DNA from: Bacillus sp. V3-13
Lineage (GTDB): Bacteria > Bacillota > Bacilli > Bacillales > Cytobacillaceae
Length of the DNA stretch: 60,041 nt
Assembly: GCF_002860165.1 (NCBI RefSeq)
Contig: NZ_PGUZ01000014.1
Span: 1 to 60,041 of the forward strand
Reading direction: 5' to 3'
Part shown: positions 1-7,959 of the stretch, piece after piece
Layout of the letters: each line of letters starts with the position of its first letter
How positions within the stretch are numbered: position 1 is the stretch's first letter
The notes under the pieces: generated by a model
Seen by the model: only the letters and a program-made list of their open reading frames with translations
What the model was told of the DNA's origin: nothing
Databases searched by the model: none
Translations under genes and position numbers: made by a program

Positions 1-84
1 TTATAAACCCTCTGATATCAATGTATTTGCTTGATTTATATATTTAATTTTTGACAATACGGAATAAGTAAAGGAGGGCCTAAT

Positions 85-1287
85 ATGTCTTTTTCAAAAC
101 TGGTGTTCACACCGTTAAGCTATACAGAATGGGGTTCTATAGAGCAGCTCATTCCTGAGGTTGAAAAATACGGGGCTAACAATATCTTGTTAGTGACAGA
201 TCCTGTGCTGAAGCAAATTGGTTTGACAGACCGGGTAACGGTTCCGTTGCTGGAAAAAGGATTTGAGGTCGATATTTATACGGATATTGAGCCGGAACCT
301 CCGCTTGAAGTAGGAGAAAAACTCGTCAAATATACGAGGGAGGGTCATTTCGACCTGGTGATCGGGTTGGGAGGCGGAAGCGCACTGGACTTGGCCAAGC
401 TTGCAGCTGTTTTAGCGGAAAATGAAGGTCTGGCAGCAGACTATTTAAACCTTTCCGGCACAAAGCAAATATCGAAAAAAGGGCTGCCGAAAATCCTGAT
501 TCCGACCACATCGGGTACCGGTTCAGAAGTGACGAATATAGCGGTCCTGTCGTTGGAAAGCACGAAAGATGTTGTCACCCATGATTATTTGCTGGCTGAT
601 TCAGCGATCGTTGATCCGGAATTAACGTTGACGGTGCCAGCAAATGTTACAGCCGCCACGGGCGTTGACGCACTGACCCATGCAATTGAGGCATATGTGT
701 CAGTCAATGCCAGCCCGACAACGGACGGATTGGCCCTGCAGGCGATTCGTTTGATAGCCCGGTCGATCAGGAAAGCTGTGACCGACGGGCAAAATAAACA
801 AGCACGCATCGATATGAGCAATGGAAGTTTTATTGCCGGCCTTGCCTTTTTCAATGCCGGGGTAGCAGGCGTCCACGCACTTGCATATCCACTCGGCGGC
901 CAGTTCCATATTCCGCATGGCGAATCCAATGCTGTTCTTCTGCCATATGTGATGGGGTATATAAGAAGCAGCTGTACGAAACGGATGGCTGACATTCTAA
1001 ACGCTTTAGGAGGCAATTCAGCTTATTTGTCCGATGAAGAGGCTTCTTACAAATGTGTCGAAGAGCTTGAAAAACTGGTTGCCGACGTGGGAATCCCGCA
1101 AACATTGCAGGGATTCGGAATCCCGGAAAGCGCGCTTGAAAAATTAACCGAAGACGGAGCGAAGCAGAAGCGGCTGCTGGCAAGAAGCCCTTTGCCTTTG
1201 GACAAGGAAGATATTTTCCAAATCTATCAGTCTGCTTATCTGGGTAAAGTGAGCGAGCCATCCGGAACAAAATCTTACAATAAGTAA
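85..1287 (+). CDS. Iron-containing alcohol dehydrogenase
   Basis: A 400-residue group III (iron-dependent) alcohol dehydrogenase, expected to interconvert a primary alcohol and its aldehyde with NAD(P)H in the cytoplasm. The nucleotide-binding glycine stretch GLGGGSA is at 94-100 and the PTTSGTGSEV signature at 140-149. The metal ligand set is complete: Asp195 and His199 in GVDALTHA, His264 and His278. The ATG is 7 bases after AAAGGAGGG. It stands alone, with a terminator downstream and a convergent gene beyond. The substrate cannot be read from sequence. The length is near the upper end for the family (about 380-400). Confidence 0.93.
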   Translation: MSFSKLVFTPLSYTEWGSIEQLIPEVEKYGANNILLVTDPVLKQIGLTDRVTVPLLEKGFEVDIYTDIEPEPPLEVGEKLVKYTREGHFDLVIGLGGGSALDLAKLAAVLAENEGLAADYLNLSGTKQISKKGLPKILIPTTSGTGSEVTNIAVLSLESTKDVVTHDYLLADSAIVDPELTLTVPANVTAATGVDALTHAIEAYVSVNASPTTDGLALQAIRLIARSIRKAVTDGQNKQARIDMSNGSFIAGLAFFNAGVAGVHALAYPLGGQFHIPHGESNAVLLPYVMGYIRSSCTKRMADILNALGGNSAYLSDEEASYKCVEELEKLVADVGIPQTLQGFGIPESALEKLTEDGAKQKRLLARSPLPLDKEDIFQIYQSAYLGKVSEPSGTKSYNK

Positions 1288-1361
1288 GTTTTAGGGAACC
1301 TGTTTTGTTAGAAAAGATACTTCATGTTCAGGAACCTGCGAAACGAATATTTGGTTTAAGG

Positions 1362-1387
1362 AAAAACGTCCTTGTGGCGTTTTTTTC
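1362..1387 (+). terminator. Rho-independent terminator
   Basis: A nine-pair stem (AAAAACGTC with GGCGTTTTT, loop CTTGT) runs into a T tract. It lies 75 bases after the alcohol dehydrogenase stop and would end that transcript. Confidence 0.6.
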
Positions 1388-1472
1388 AATTAAAAGGACT
1401 GTAACTTTTAATTTATTGTGTTTTTTTGGTGTTATCTATTAATATAGCGTACCAATTCAATAACAATAACCA

Positions 1473-2624
1473 TTATCGAAAATACCTAAAGAATGATCGT
1501 ATTTTTTCCGCAATCAGCTTCGGCTCTTCTTGTGCAACAAAATGTCCGCCTTTATGTAATTCTTCCCAACTATAGATATTGGGAAAGAGCCGTTCAACAT
1601 ATTCCCTCGGTGGGCGCTCGTGTTTTTGTGTCGCAGTCAATGACACACCATGAGGGACAGGAGAAATATCGTTTTCCCCCGGCCAGGCTGTATGTTTCCC
1701 TTCAAGATAATAACGGTTCGCAGAATTTATTGTTTGTGTGAACCAATAAATAGATACATTGGCCAATAGATCTTCTTTGCTGAAATGGTTTAGCAAATCC
1801 CCGCTTGGCGGACATGTCCAAAAATGCCACTTTTCCAGTATAAAAGCAGCTAAACCGATCGGGGAGTCATTTAAAGCATATGCTGCTGTCTGTGGCCTTG
1901 TACCGAGGATATGGGCATAGCCGCCTTCTTCGTTATACCATTGCTTTAAATAAGATAGAAATTCTTCTTCTGCTTCTGTTAATGCTGTGTCCTTGGAGAT
2001 ATAAGGACTTGGATTGCCAGGTGATGTCGTGTGGTACCCAATGACTTTATCAGGGTGATCGAGACACAGCAAACCTAAAATACTGGCTCCTAAATCATAG
2101 CCGTGAGCTCCGAATCTCTCATAGCCCAATCCGTTCATTAGTTTCACAAATAGATTAGCCGCCTGCCGGTCTTCAAATCCAGATGTTAATGGAATTTGCG
2201 AAAATCCATGTCCGGGAACTGAAGGAATGATGACGTCAAATGAATCTTCGCGGTTCCCACCGAACTTTTCCGGATCCGTCAGGTGAGGAATGAGCTCGAG
2301 CATTTCATAAAACGAACTGGGCCACCCATGAGGAATGATGATCGGAAGCGGATCAGAGCCTTTCCCTCGTTCATGGATAAAATGAACATCAACTCCATCA
2401 ACTTCAGCGATATAATTTGAGAAAGAATTAATTTTACGTTCTGCCTTTCTCCAATCAAATTCGCTCTCCCAGTAAGTCTTGATGTCTTTCATGAATTCTA
2501 ATGGAATGCCATACTCCCACTTGGCATCAATTATTTCATCGGGCCACCTCGTCAGTTTTAAGCGTCTGTTTAAGTTTTCGATTTCATCGTCGGGTATGTG
2601 GGTGGTGAAAGGCCGAATGTCCAT
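1473..2624 (-). CDS. Epoxide hydrolase, EHN-domain alpha/beta hydrolase
   Basis: A 383-residue microsomal-type epoxide hydrolase that would open epoxides to diols. The N-terminal EHN lid region (about 1-105) carries the typical start with FTTHIPDDEI and LTRWPDE. The oxyanion motif HGWPSS is at 99-104 and GHGFS at 138-142. The nucleophile elbow HGYDLGAS at 174-181 gives Asp177 as nucleophile, and His361 in GGHFVAQEEP is the probable catalytic base. The Asp nucleophile argues against a plain esterase. A good AAAGGAG site precedes the ATG. It converges on the alcohol dehydrogenase and appears monocistronic. Confidence 0.9.
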   Translation of the reverse strand: MDIRPFTTHIPDDEIENLNRRLKLTRWPDEIIDAKWEYGIPLEFMKDIKTYWESEFDWRKAERKINSFSNYIAEVDGVDVHFIHERGKGSDPLPIIIPHGWPSSFYEMLELIPHLTDPEKFGGNREDSFDVIIPSVPGHGFSQIPLTSGFEDRQAANLFVKLMNGLGYERFGAHGYDLGASILGLLCLDHPDKVIGYHTTSPGNPSPYISKDTALTEAEEEFLSYLKQWYNEEGGYAHILGTRPQTAAYALNDSPIGLAAFILEKWHFWTCPPSGDLLNHFSKEDLLANVSIYWFTQTINSANRYYLEGKHTAWPGENDISPVPHGVSLTATQKHERPPREYVERLFPNIYSWEELHKGGHFVAQEEPKLIAEKIRSFFRYFR

Positions 2625-2930
2625 ATTAAGTCTCCTTTATGAAAAATGAATAGATTAGAAATTTAAGTAAAGCAGGGTGGAAATTAGGATTTATAGTCAC
2701 AAGCTGGGCAACAGTATGTAGGAAAATGTGTATATAGCTAATAGATATAGCCGGCAATTATGAATACGAAAGATGTCATCGTAGTAAGTGTTCTGATAAA
2801 CTGAAAAGAAAATGATCTTTCAAATGAAACTTATTTTTTGAAAGTGACCGATAAAAATTTTTAGTGGTTAACTAACCTATAAAATGATTTTAATGGTTAA
2901 ATTATAAATGGTCAATAGGAGTGGTTTGTA
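2625..2930. other. Intergenic region between divergent genes
   Basis: About 300 A/T-rich bases between the divergent epoxide hydrolase and CGNR genes, so both promoters should lie here. I see no RNA gene, no strong hairpin and no clear consensus promoter. Confidence 0.5.
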
Positions 2931-3497
2931 ATGGGGACTGGATACGACGAGCTTGAAATAATAGCAGACTTTTTAAATACCCATGATAAACGGATGCGTT
3001 TTGAAGGAGACCCTGGAATAGAGCTGTTAGAAAATACACGTCGACTACATGCATGGTTTATAAAGCATGATCTAATTTCTAAAGACGATGAGGTTTCTAA
3101 TGACGATTTGCAAATGGCTCTGAAATTAAGAACCGAAATAAGAAGAACAATTAACAATCCTCACGATCAGCAAGCGGAATTTACAGTATTAAATGATTTT
3201 GTAAAACAATTTCAATTTACGATCGTTTTCGGCGAACAGGGAGCAAAGCTCCAACCTGTGCAAACAGGTGGAAAAAGAGGTATTGCTAACTTAATTGCAT
3301 TGATTTTTGAAATCAAAAGGAAAGAATTGTCGTACCGTTTAAGGGTTTGTTCAGCAGAGGATTGCCAGTGGGTGTTTCTTGACCGCTCCCGGCCAGGGAC
3401 GGGGAAGTGGTGTTCGATGAAAGCCTGTGGCAATCGGGCCAAGAATAAAGCGTTCAGACACAGGAATAAAGCGTTGGGAAAACCGGCTGTCAAATAG
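2931..3497 (+). CDS. CGNR zinc-finger (ABATE) transcriptional regulator
   Basis: A 188-residue protein with an N-terminal ABATE-type region and a C-terminal CGNR zinc finger (about 137-180). The four probable zinc-binding cysteines are Cys140, Cys145, Cys161 and Cys166, the last opening the CGNR signature. The tail is very basic (KNKAFRHRNK), as expected for DNA binding. The family regulates stress and catabolic genes, but its ligands are mostly unknown. ATAGGAG supports this ATG. It is divergent from the epoxide hydrolase, which is a candidate target by position only. Confidence 0.85.
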   Translation: MGTGYDELEIIADFLNTHDKRMRFEGDPGIELLENTRRLHAWFIKHDLISKDDEVSNDDLQMALKLRTEIRRTINNPHDQQAEFTVLNDFVKQFQFTIVFGEQGAKLQPVQTGGKRGIANLIALIFEIKRKELSYRLRVCSAEDCQWVFLDRSRPGTGKWCSMKACGNRAKNKAFRHRNKALGKPAVK

Positions 3498-3529
3498 TGC
3501 AATGCCGTATTTATCATTTCGGGCGAGAA

Positions 3530-3595
3530 GACCCCTTCCTCAAGGAATGGGTCGGGCGTAGCCCAATGAGTATGGAGGGGATGAATCGCCCCTCC
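3530..3595 (+). other. Three consecutive hairpins, possible omega-RNA or IS605-type end
   Basis: Three stems follow each other. The first is at 3530-3553 (GACCC and TTCCT pairing with AGGAA and GGGTC), the second at 3554-3564 (GGGC/GCCC) and the third at 3574-3595 (GGAGGGG/CCCCTCC around ATGAATCG). They sit just upstream of a TnpB remnant. Compact GC-rich stems like these occur at ends of IS200/IS605-type elements and in TnpB-associated guide RNAs. The structure is visible; its identity is inference. It could also belong to a lost upstream element. Confidence 0.35.
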
Positions 3596-3678
3596 GAAGG
3601 AGAACGCTTTTCAATTGAAAAGGGAACATATATTCTGATAAAATATAGAATATAATTGTTTAGAAAGGAGCATGGATT

Positions 3679-4264
3679 ATGGGTATAAAAACGTATTTTT
3701 CAAATCGAGTATATAAAAATACTCTTCCGAAAGAATATGTGGAAGCCACTAGCCATGCCCTTTTAGTGTTTAATAGAGCAAAACACTTTGCTTTCAGCAC
3801 GACTATAAAAGAAAAGCGTTCCGGTCAAAATAGACGTCCAAAATCTATGCACCTTACGGTGAAAGAAAGATTCAATCTTGATGATTATTACGCAAATAGT
3901 GCTGTCCAAGAAGCATCTGCCATGCAAAAAAGCCTTACCTGAGTTAAACAAATTGCATGTTTCGAATGTTAATTCCAAGGGACAGCTTATTTCTTCATCG
4001 TCATTAAAATTCAATATTTTAGGAAAAACATCGGGTCAAATCTCTAAAATGATTGAGGCAGAGGCAATCGAATTAGTGAATATTGCCCATCGGGCAAACA
4101 AGCCGTTGGCTATTGAAAAATTAGATACGACAAAATCGAAAGTATCCCATCCATATGGAAATAAAAAAGCAAACTTCAAATTCAATATGTTTGCTTATAA
4201 TAAAATGGTCTCAGCGATTAAATCAAGAGCTGAAAAAATGGGTGTAGCAGTATTCGGTCCATAA
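3679..4264 (+). pseudogene. TnpB (IS200/IS605 OrfB-like) remnant
   Basis: Two overlapping frames together give a decayed TnpB. The first (3679-3942) starts with an intact ATG after GAAAGGAG and holds the N-terminal region with AVQEASAMQKS. The second (readable to 4264) continues with an internal deletion and holds IEKLDTTKSK plus KSRAEKMGVAVFGP, matching the region around the RuvC motif IEKL[DN]. The zinc ribbon, the C-terminal catalytic Asp and about half of the usual 370-400 residues are missing, so it cannot be active. A palindrome, GAACATATATTC at 3624-3635, lies in the leader. Confidence 0.75.
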
Positions 4265-4369
4265 GGACAAACCGTATCCTCCCCCGGGCTCTACAGTTCA
4301 CCTATTATTTTTTTCCCAGATGAGTGTGTTATTATTCTATATAACACCGATAGGGGAAGGATGAATAAG

Positions 4370-4873
4370 ATGTCTTTGGAAAGTGTAAAAGCCCATTTTA
4401 GACAATGGGACCGTGAAGATGATGTGATGGAATTTGAATCATCGAGTGCTACTGTTGAACAGGCAGCCGACACAATTGGTGTCATTCCTGCCCGGATTGC
4501 GAAAACATTATCCTTCAGAGGAGAAGAAGAAAAAGCCATTTTAATCGTCGCTGCTGGAGATGCAAAAATCGATAACAAGAAATTCCGTCATACTTTTGGC
4601 TTCAAAGCACGTATGCTCACTCCTGATGAAGTGCTGGAGCAAACGGGACACATGATCGGCGGGGTTTGTCCATTTGGGTTAAAAAATGAACTTGATGTCT
4701 ATCTGGATGTCTCCATGAAACGCTTCAAGACTCTTTTCCCGGCTTGTGGAAGCACTAACTCTGCAATAGAATTGACGATTGATGAATTATTTCAATATTC
4801 ATTTGCAAAAGAATGGGTAGATGTTTGTAAAGGTTGGGAAGAGGCTGATCTAAGTGAAAAGGTAGCTCTGTAA
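4370..4873 (+). CDS. YbaK/EbsC-family aminoacyl-tRNA deacylase
   Basis: A 167-residue YbaK/ProX-type protein, probably hydrolysing mischarged aminoacyl-tRNA in trans. The family pattern is clear: RIAKTLSFRG, the lysine-bearing GDAKIDNKKFRHTFG, then TGHMIGGVCPFGL. I chose the ATG at 4370 rather than 4361 because AGGGGAAGG ends at 4360, giving a normal 9-base spacing. It is flanked by a TnpB remnant and a broken gene and appears monocistronic. Whether it edits Cys-tRNA(Pro), Ala-tRNA(Pro) or another substrate is not decidable here. Confidence 0.88.
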   Translation: MSLESVKAHFRQWDREDDVMEFESSSATVEQAADTIGVIPARIAKTLSFRGEEEKAILIVAAGDAKIDNKKFRHTFGFKARMLTPDEVLEQTGHMIGGVCPFGLKNELDVYLDVSMKRFKTLFPACGSTNSAIELTIDELFQYSFAKEWVDVCKGWEEADLSEKVAL

Positions 4874-5092
4874 AGGTGAACATTAAGTGAATGATGACAA
4901 CCGAGATTTATTGGTAGCAACAAGGGAAGGGGCAGGTAGCCGCTTCCCGTTTGCATAATTTTGATTATCTTCTCAAAAGATGCTGGAAAAGATGTTGGCA
5001 TTCATACCTTAACTACAATTATCTGTTAAGATGTGAGTAAGTGTAGCAGAAGATTTGATGAAAAAGTAGAAGCGAAAGGAATGGGTATTATA

Positions 5093-5690
5093 ATGAAACG
5101 TATGCCATTCGAAAGTCCAACCGACCATTACGATGAACGCATTTTACCAATCGATGAACAAATCTGTGCTTTGCTGAGACAACGTAAGGATATCTCAAAC
5201 AATGATCCAGGTTTTCCCCCTCTTGAAACTATCTCTAATTGGGCTGAAAAATTCGATCTGTATGAGGATCTGTTAACATCGCTATTTGGGATGCTAAGAA
5301 ATGATGAAGAGTTTCGTCCGTATGTGGATCCGGTTGGTTTCCGAAAGAATATACCGATCTTAAAGTCAGTCGAAAACGGTGATCACCTATACTCGGTAAC
5401 CTTTGTCAGGCAGTACGAAAATGCCAGTGTTGTAAATCTTAATATCGACTGGGAGGAAACAAACGAATCTCCTTCGTACTTACATAGGCACAGTTTTTTT
5501 GAATTGTTTCTCGGAGAGCAACTGTTGGCAGGCAAACACGACAAATCGTATCTTTGTTGGAACCTGGACAATTTAAGATAAAAGTTGAACAAAACAGAAT
5601 CAAACGATTGTTTGATGAAAGTGCTGTTACGCAAAATGCTAAATGGTTAGCCGACTACTGGAGCAAAAAAAGCATTGCTGGGCTAATACC
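5093..5690 (+). pseudogene. Unrecognised cytosolic protein, frameshifted and truncated
   Basis: The reading frame from 5093 runs to a stop at 5581. The protein-like sequence continues in another frame from about 5545 (LEPGQFKIKV, then RLFDESA) and loses sense near 5690. An antisense pentapeptide-repeat fragment begins at that point, so the 3' end was cut by a rearrangement. The N-terminal part reads RMPFESPTDHYDERILPIDE followed by a helical ICALLRQRKDIS, a pattern of a Bacillus hypothetical family I cannot name. A single-base indel plus truncation explains both defects. Confidence 0.55.
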
Positions 5691-5976
5691 GATGCCTGCA
5701 GTTAGCTCCTTTAAGATCAGATCCTCTAAGCTTGGCACCTATCAGGTCACTTCCCCGACTAAATTGTTTCCGGTTCTTTTTATGAAGTGTTTTGGCACGT
5801 ACGAGCTCACTTGTACGTATTAGTAAATAATTTACGCTCGCTCTATGCTCCTGCATATTAATATTTAGAATGAATTCCGGGCTTTGCCTAGTAAGACGTT
5901 CAATTTCTTCAATACATGCCTGTAAATCATTATGAATCGGTTGAGCTGCTTCTATGGTAAGCGCTTCATTTAAATA
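5683..5976 (-). pseudogene. Pentapeptide-repeat protein fragment
   Basis: On the minus strand an open stretch of about 97 codons has no start. It translates to a helical part (HNDLQACIEEIERL, RASVNYLLIRTSELVRA) followed by pentapeptide units with the A(D/N)LXX rhythm: GSDLIGAKLRGSDLKGAN. It then stops at 5685-5683. Upstream a stop at 5979-5977 precedes any start codon, and the repeat domain is cut after about four units, so both ends are missing. It lies tail to tail with the broken gene on the other strand. Confidence 0.65.
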
Positions 5977-6092
5977 TCATAGGTCGCTGCGGGGATTTTA
6001 TGAGTTGTTGCAGACATATGTAATATATGGTAGTATACATAGGAACATTAGTTCTATTATGATTAAAAACTAACAAAAAAGAGGTGTCCAGT

Positions 6093-6524
6093 ATGATTAA
6101 AGGGCTTTATCCTTATTTGGTTATGAATGGTAATGGGCAAGAAGCTGTAAAGTTTTATGAACATGCTTTGGAGGCGAAAGTTATGGGGCTTCAAACTTTT
6201 GGAGACATGCCTGAAAATCCGGAACACCCCATTCCAATTGAAGCAAAAGACCGTGTATTAAATGCACATTTGAAAGTTGGTAATACAGATCTAATGCTTT
6301 CTGATACATTCCCGGGTCAACCATATCAACTTGGATCACAAGTCACGATAGCGATGACCATAACCGATGTGGAAAAATCAAAAGAAGTATTCGGAAAACT
6401 ACAAGAAGGCGGACAAGTAATCATGCCGCTTCAAGAAACATTCTGGAGTCCCTCATATGGACAAATAACAGACAAATTCGGTGTAACCTGGCAAATTTCT
6501 GCAGAGGTTGCTGATAATAAATAG
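6093..6524 (+). CDS. VOC-superfamily (PhnB-like) protein
   Basis: A 143-residue glyoxalase/bleomycin-resistance-fold protein of the PhnB type. It starts IKGLYPYLVMNGNGQEAVKFYEHAL, has the central LMLSDTFPG, and ends FWSPSYGQITDKFGVTWQIS, which is the conserved family C-terminus. The fold usually binds a metal, but PhnB relatives often lack the full set and their substrates are unknown. AAAGAGGTG sets the start at the ATG of 6093, not the GTG 9 bases earlier. A second PhnB-like gene is at 18011. Confidence 0.87.
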   Translation: MIKGLYPYLVMNGNGQEAVKFYEHALEAKVMGLQTFGDMPENPEHPIPIEAKDRVLNAHLKVGNTDLMLSDTFPGQPYQLGSQVTIAMTITDVEKSKEVFGKLQEGGQVIMPLQETFWSPSYGQITDKFGVTWQISAEVADNK

Positions 6525-6564
6525 CTTGAGTATCAATTTCGCTATGCAATATATCAATAAAAGG

Positions 6565-6588
6565 AGAGCTGCTTTGGCAGCTCTTTTG
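6565..6588. terminator. Bidirectional terminator
   Basis: An eight-pair stem, AGAGCTGC/GCAGCTCT with loop TTTG, is flanked by A and T runs. It sits between convergent genes and can serve both the VOC gene and the lrgAB pair. Confidence 0.8.
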
Positions 6589-6600
6589 ATCAATTCACAT

Positions 6601-7284
6601 TCACAAAATGAGCGGCAGGATTGGCACTAACAAGGAAAGAAACAATGCAGAGGTAGTCATTGCTACGCTGCCCATTGCTCCTTCTTCTTCACCCCAATGC
6701 AGTGAACGGTTCGCCCCGAGCATTTGTGCTGAGGTCCCCATTGCCAATCCCTTGGCGGCTTTGCTGCGTATTCCCAATCGCTTTAATAATTTTGGACCAA
6801 CGGTTAAGGAAACGAGACCTGAAAAAATCACAAAGAAAACGGTGGTTGACGTGTAACCTCCCAGTTCATTTGATAAGGTCAGGGCGATAGGAAGGGTGAC
6901 GGACCGGGGGATTAATGATGCCATTAACTGTTCCTTTAAATGGAATATTTGTGCCAGCCCAATGACAGAAATGATCCCCAGCACCGTGCCACAAACTACG
7001 CCTGAACATATTTTTTTATAATTCTTCTTTAGAAAAGACCACTGTTTGTATAGCGGAACAGCTAGAGAGACAACCGCAAGTTCCAACAGCATATTAAAAA
7101 TGAAACTTCCTTGCTGATAAGTTTCCTCATGGATATGAAAGGCAAGCAATAAAAAAATGAGAATCAAAGATGCGGTGTATAACGGATTTAGCCAATCTTT
7201 TTGATATTTACGATAAAGTTGAAAGCCTAACAAGTAGCATAATAGGGTGAAGACAATGCATAAAAATCCGGTAAAAGTAATCAT
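6601..7284 (-). CDS. lrgB: LrgB/CidB-family membrane protein
   Basis: A 227-residue integral membrane protein with six to seven hydrophobic segments and the family hallmark SLIPRSVTLPIALTLSNELGG. LrgB/CidB proteins act with LrgA/CidA partners; roles in murein hydrolase control and in export of small acids such as pyruvate have been shown for the family. The ATG overlaps the end of the upstream lrgA gene by four bases, so the two are translationally coupled. B. subtilis has two such pairs (PftAB/YsbAB and YwbHG), and I cannot say which is the closest. Confidence 0.9.
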   Translation of the reverse strand: MITFTGFLCIVFTLLCYLLGFQLYRKYQKDWLNPLYTASLILIFLLLAFHIHEETYQQGSFIFNMLLELAVVSLAVPLYKQWSFLKKNYKKICSGVVCGTVLGIISVIGLAQIFHLKEQLMASLIPRSVTLPIALTLSNELGGYTSTTVFFVIFSGLVSLTVGPKLLKRLGIRSKAAKGLAMGTSAQMLGANRSLHWGEEEGAMGSVAMTTSALFLSLLVPILPLIL

Positions 7285-7646
7285 TGTCCATTTCTCCTTT
7301 TTATTTTTTCATACCATTCTACAAAGAAAGCTGTGCCCAACAAACAGCACATGCTGCTCACAACTAGAATCAGGACGATGTTCCAATGCATGATCTGTTG
7401 CAAGCTTGGAGATAAGAAGAGACTTACAATGGGCGGAATAAATAGTAGTGTCAGGTGTTTTAACTGAAATGAAGCTGTTCTTTCTATCCAATCCAATTTA
7501 ATAATGCCGGTTAACAGGAAAACGAACAGTAGTATCATGCCCACGACACTACCCGGTAAAGGGATGCGAAAGACAGCGACTGTACCGTAGCCAAGCAGCA
7601 GGAATGCTGAAATGATCAAAAGCTGAAGAAGCCAACTTAGCTTCAC
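7281..7646 (-). CDS. lrgA: LrgA/CidA-family holin-like protein
   Basis: A 121-residue protein with four hydrophobic segments and the LrgA/CidA pattern FRIPLPGSVVGMILLF near residue 26 and LLFIPPIVSLF near residue 69. It is the first gene of a two-gene minus-strand operon with lrgB. No LytTR or LysR regulator gene is adjacent, so regulation must be in trans or through the roughly 300-base upstream region. The basic tail (YEKIKRRNGQ) suggests a cytoplasmic C-terminus. Confidence 0.9.
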   Translation of the reverse strand: MKLSWLLQLLIISAFLLLGYGTVAVFRIPLPGSVVGMILLFVFLLTGIIKLDWIERTASFQLKHLTLLFIPPIVSLFLSPSLQQIMHWNIVLILVVSSMCCLLGTAFFVEWYEKIKRRNGQ

Positions 7647-7959
7647 GTTTCGCCCTCCATCCTGTAAAGCTTTGTTTATTAGCTTAAAGGACTTGAAAAT
7701 TTATTACATTATAGTTGTTATAAAATCTTCCATACTTTTTTAAAAAGTTATGAAAATCATGAAAGGAAATCTTACATTACATTTCACGTGGAGTCCGCAG
7801 GATATGCATAAGCAGATTTAGATTCGCGCAACGCAAGTTTGCGTTTTTTGTACAATAATTTATACTATTTGAAAAGCTCACCAACCATAAAGGAAATAGA
7901 GGTCAATGCTGTGTTTATGTTTATTTGTTGGAAATCTGGAATACGAGGAGGATCAAATA
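7647..7959. other. Divergent intergenic region with leader hairpin
   Basis: This holds the promoters of lrgAB (minus) and of the regulator (plus). A terminator-like hairpin, AACGCA/TGCGTT with loop AGTT followed by TTTTTT, is at 7830-7850, about 110 bases before the regulator start. It could be an attenuator or the end of a short plus-strand RNA. No protein gene is evident. Confidence 0.45.

Noticed and set aside
585-1270. Several minus-strand ORFs of 60-143 codons within the alcohol dehydrogenase
   Set aside because: Shadows of a complete enzyme gene, without ribosome sites.
3624-3635. LexA box in front of the TnpB remnant
   Set aside because: GAACATATATTC lacks the G of the second half-site (GTTC); kept only as a remark.
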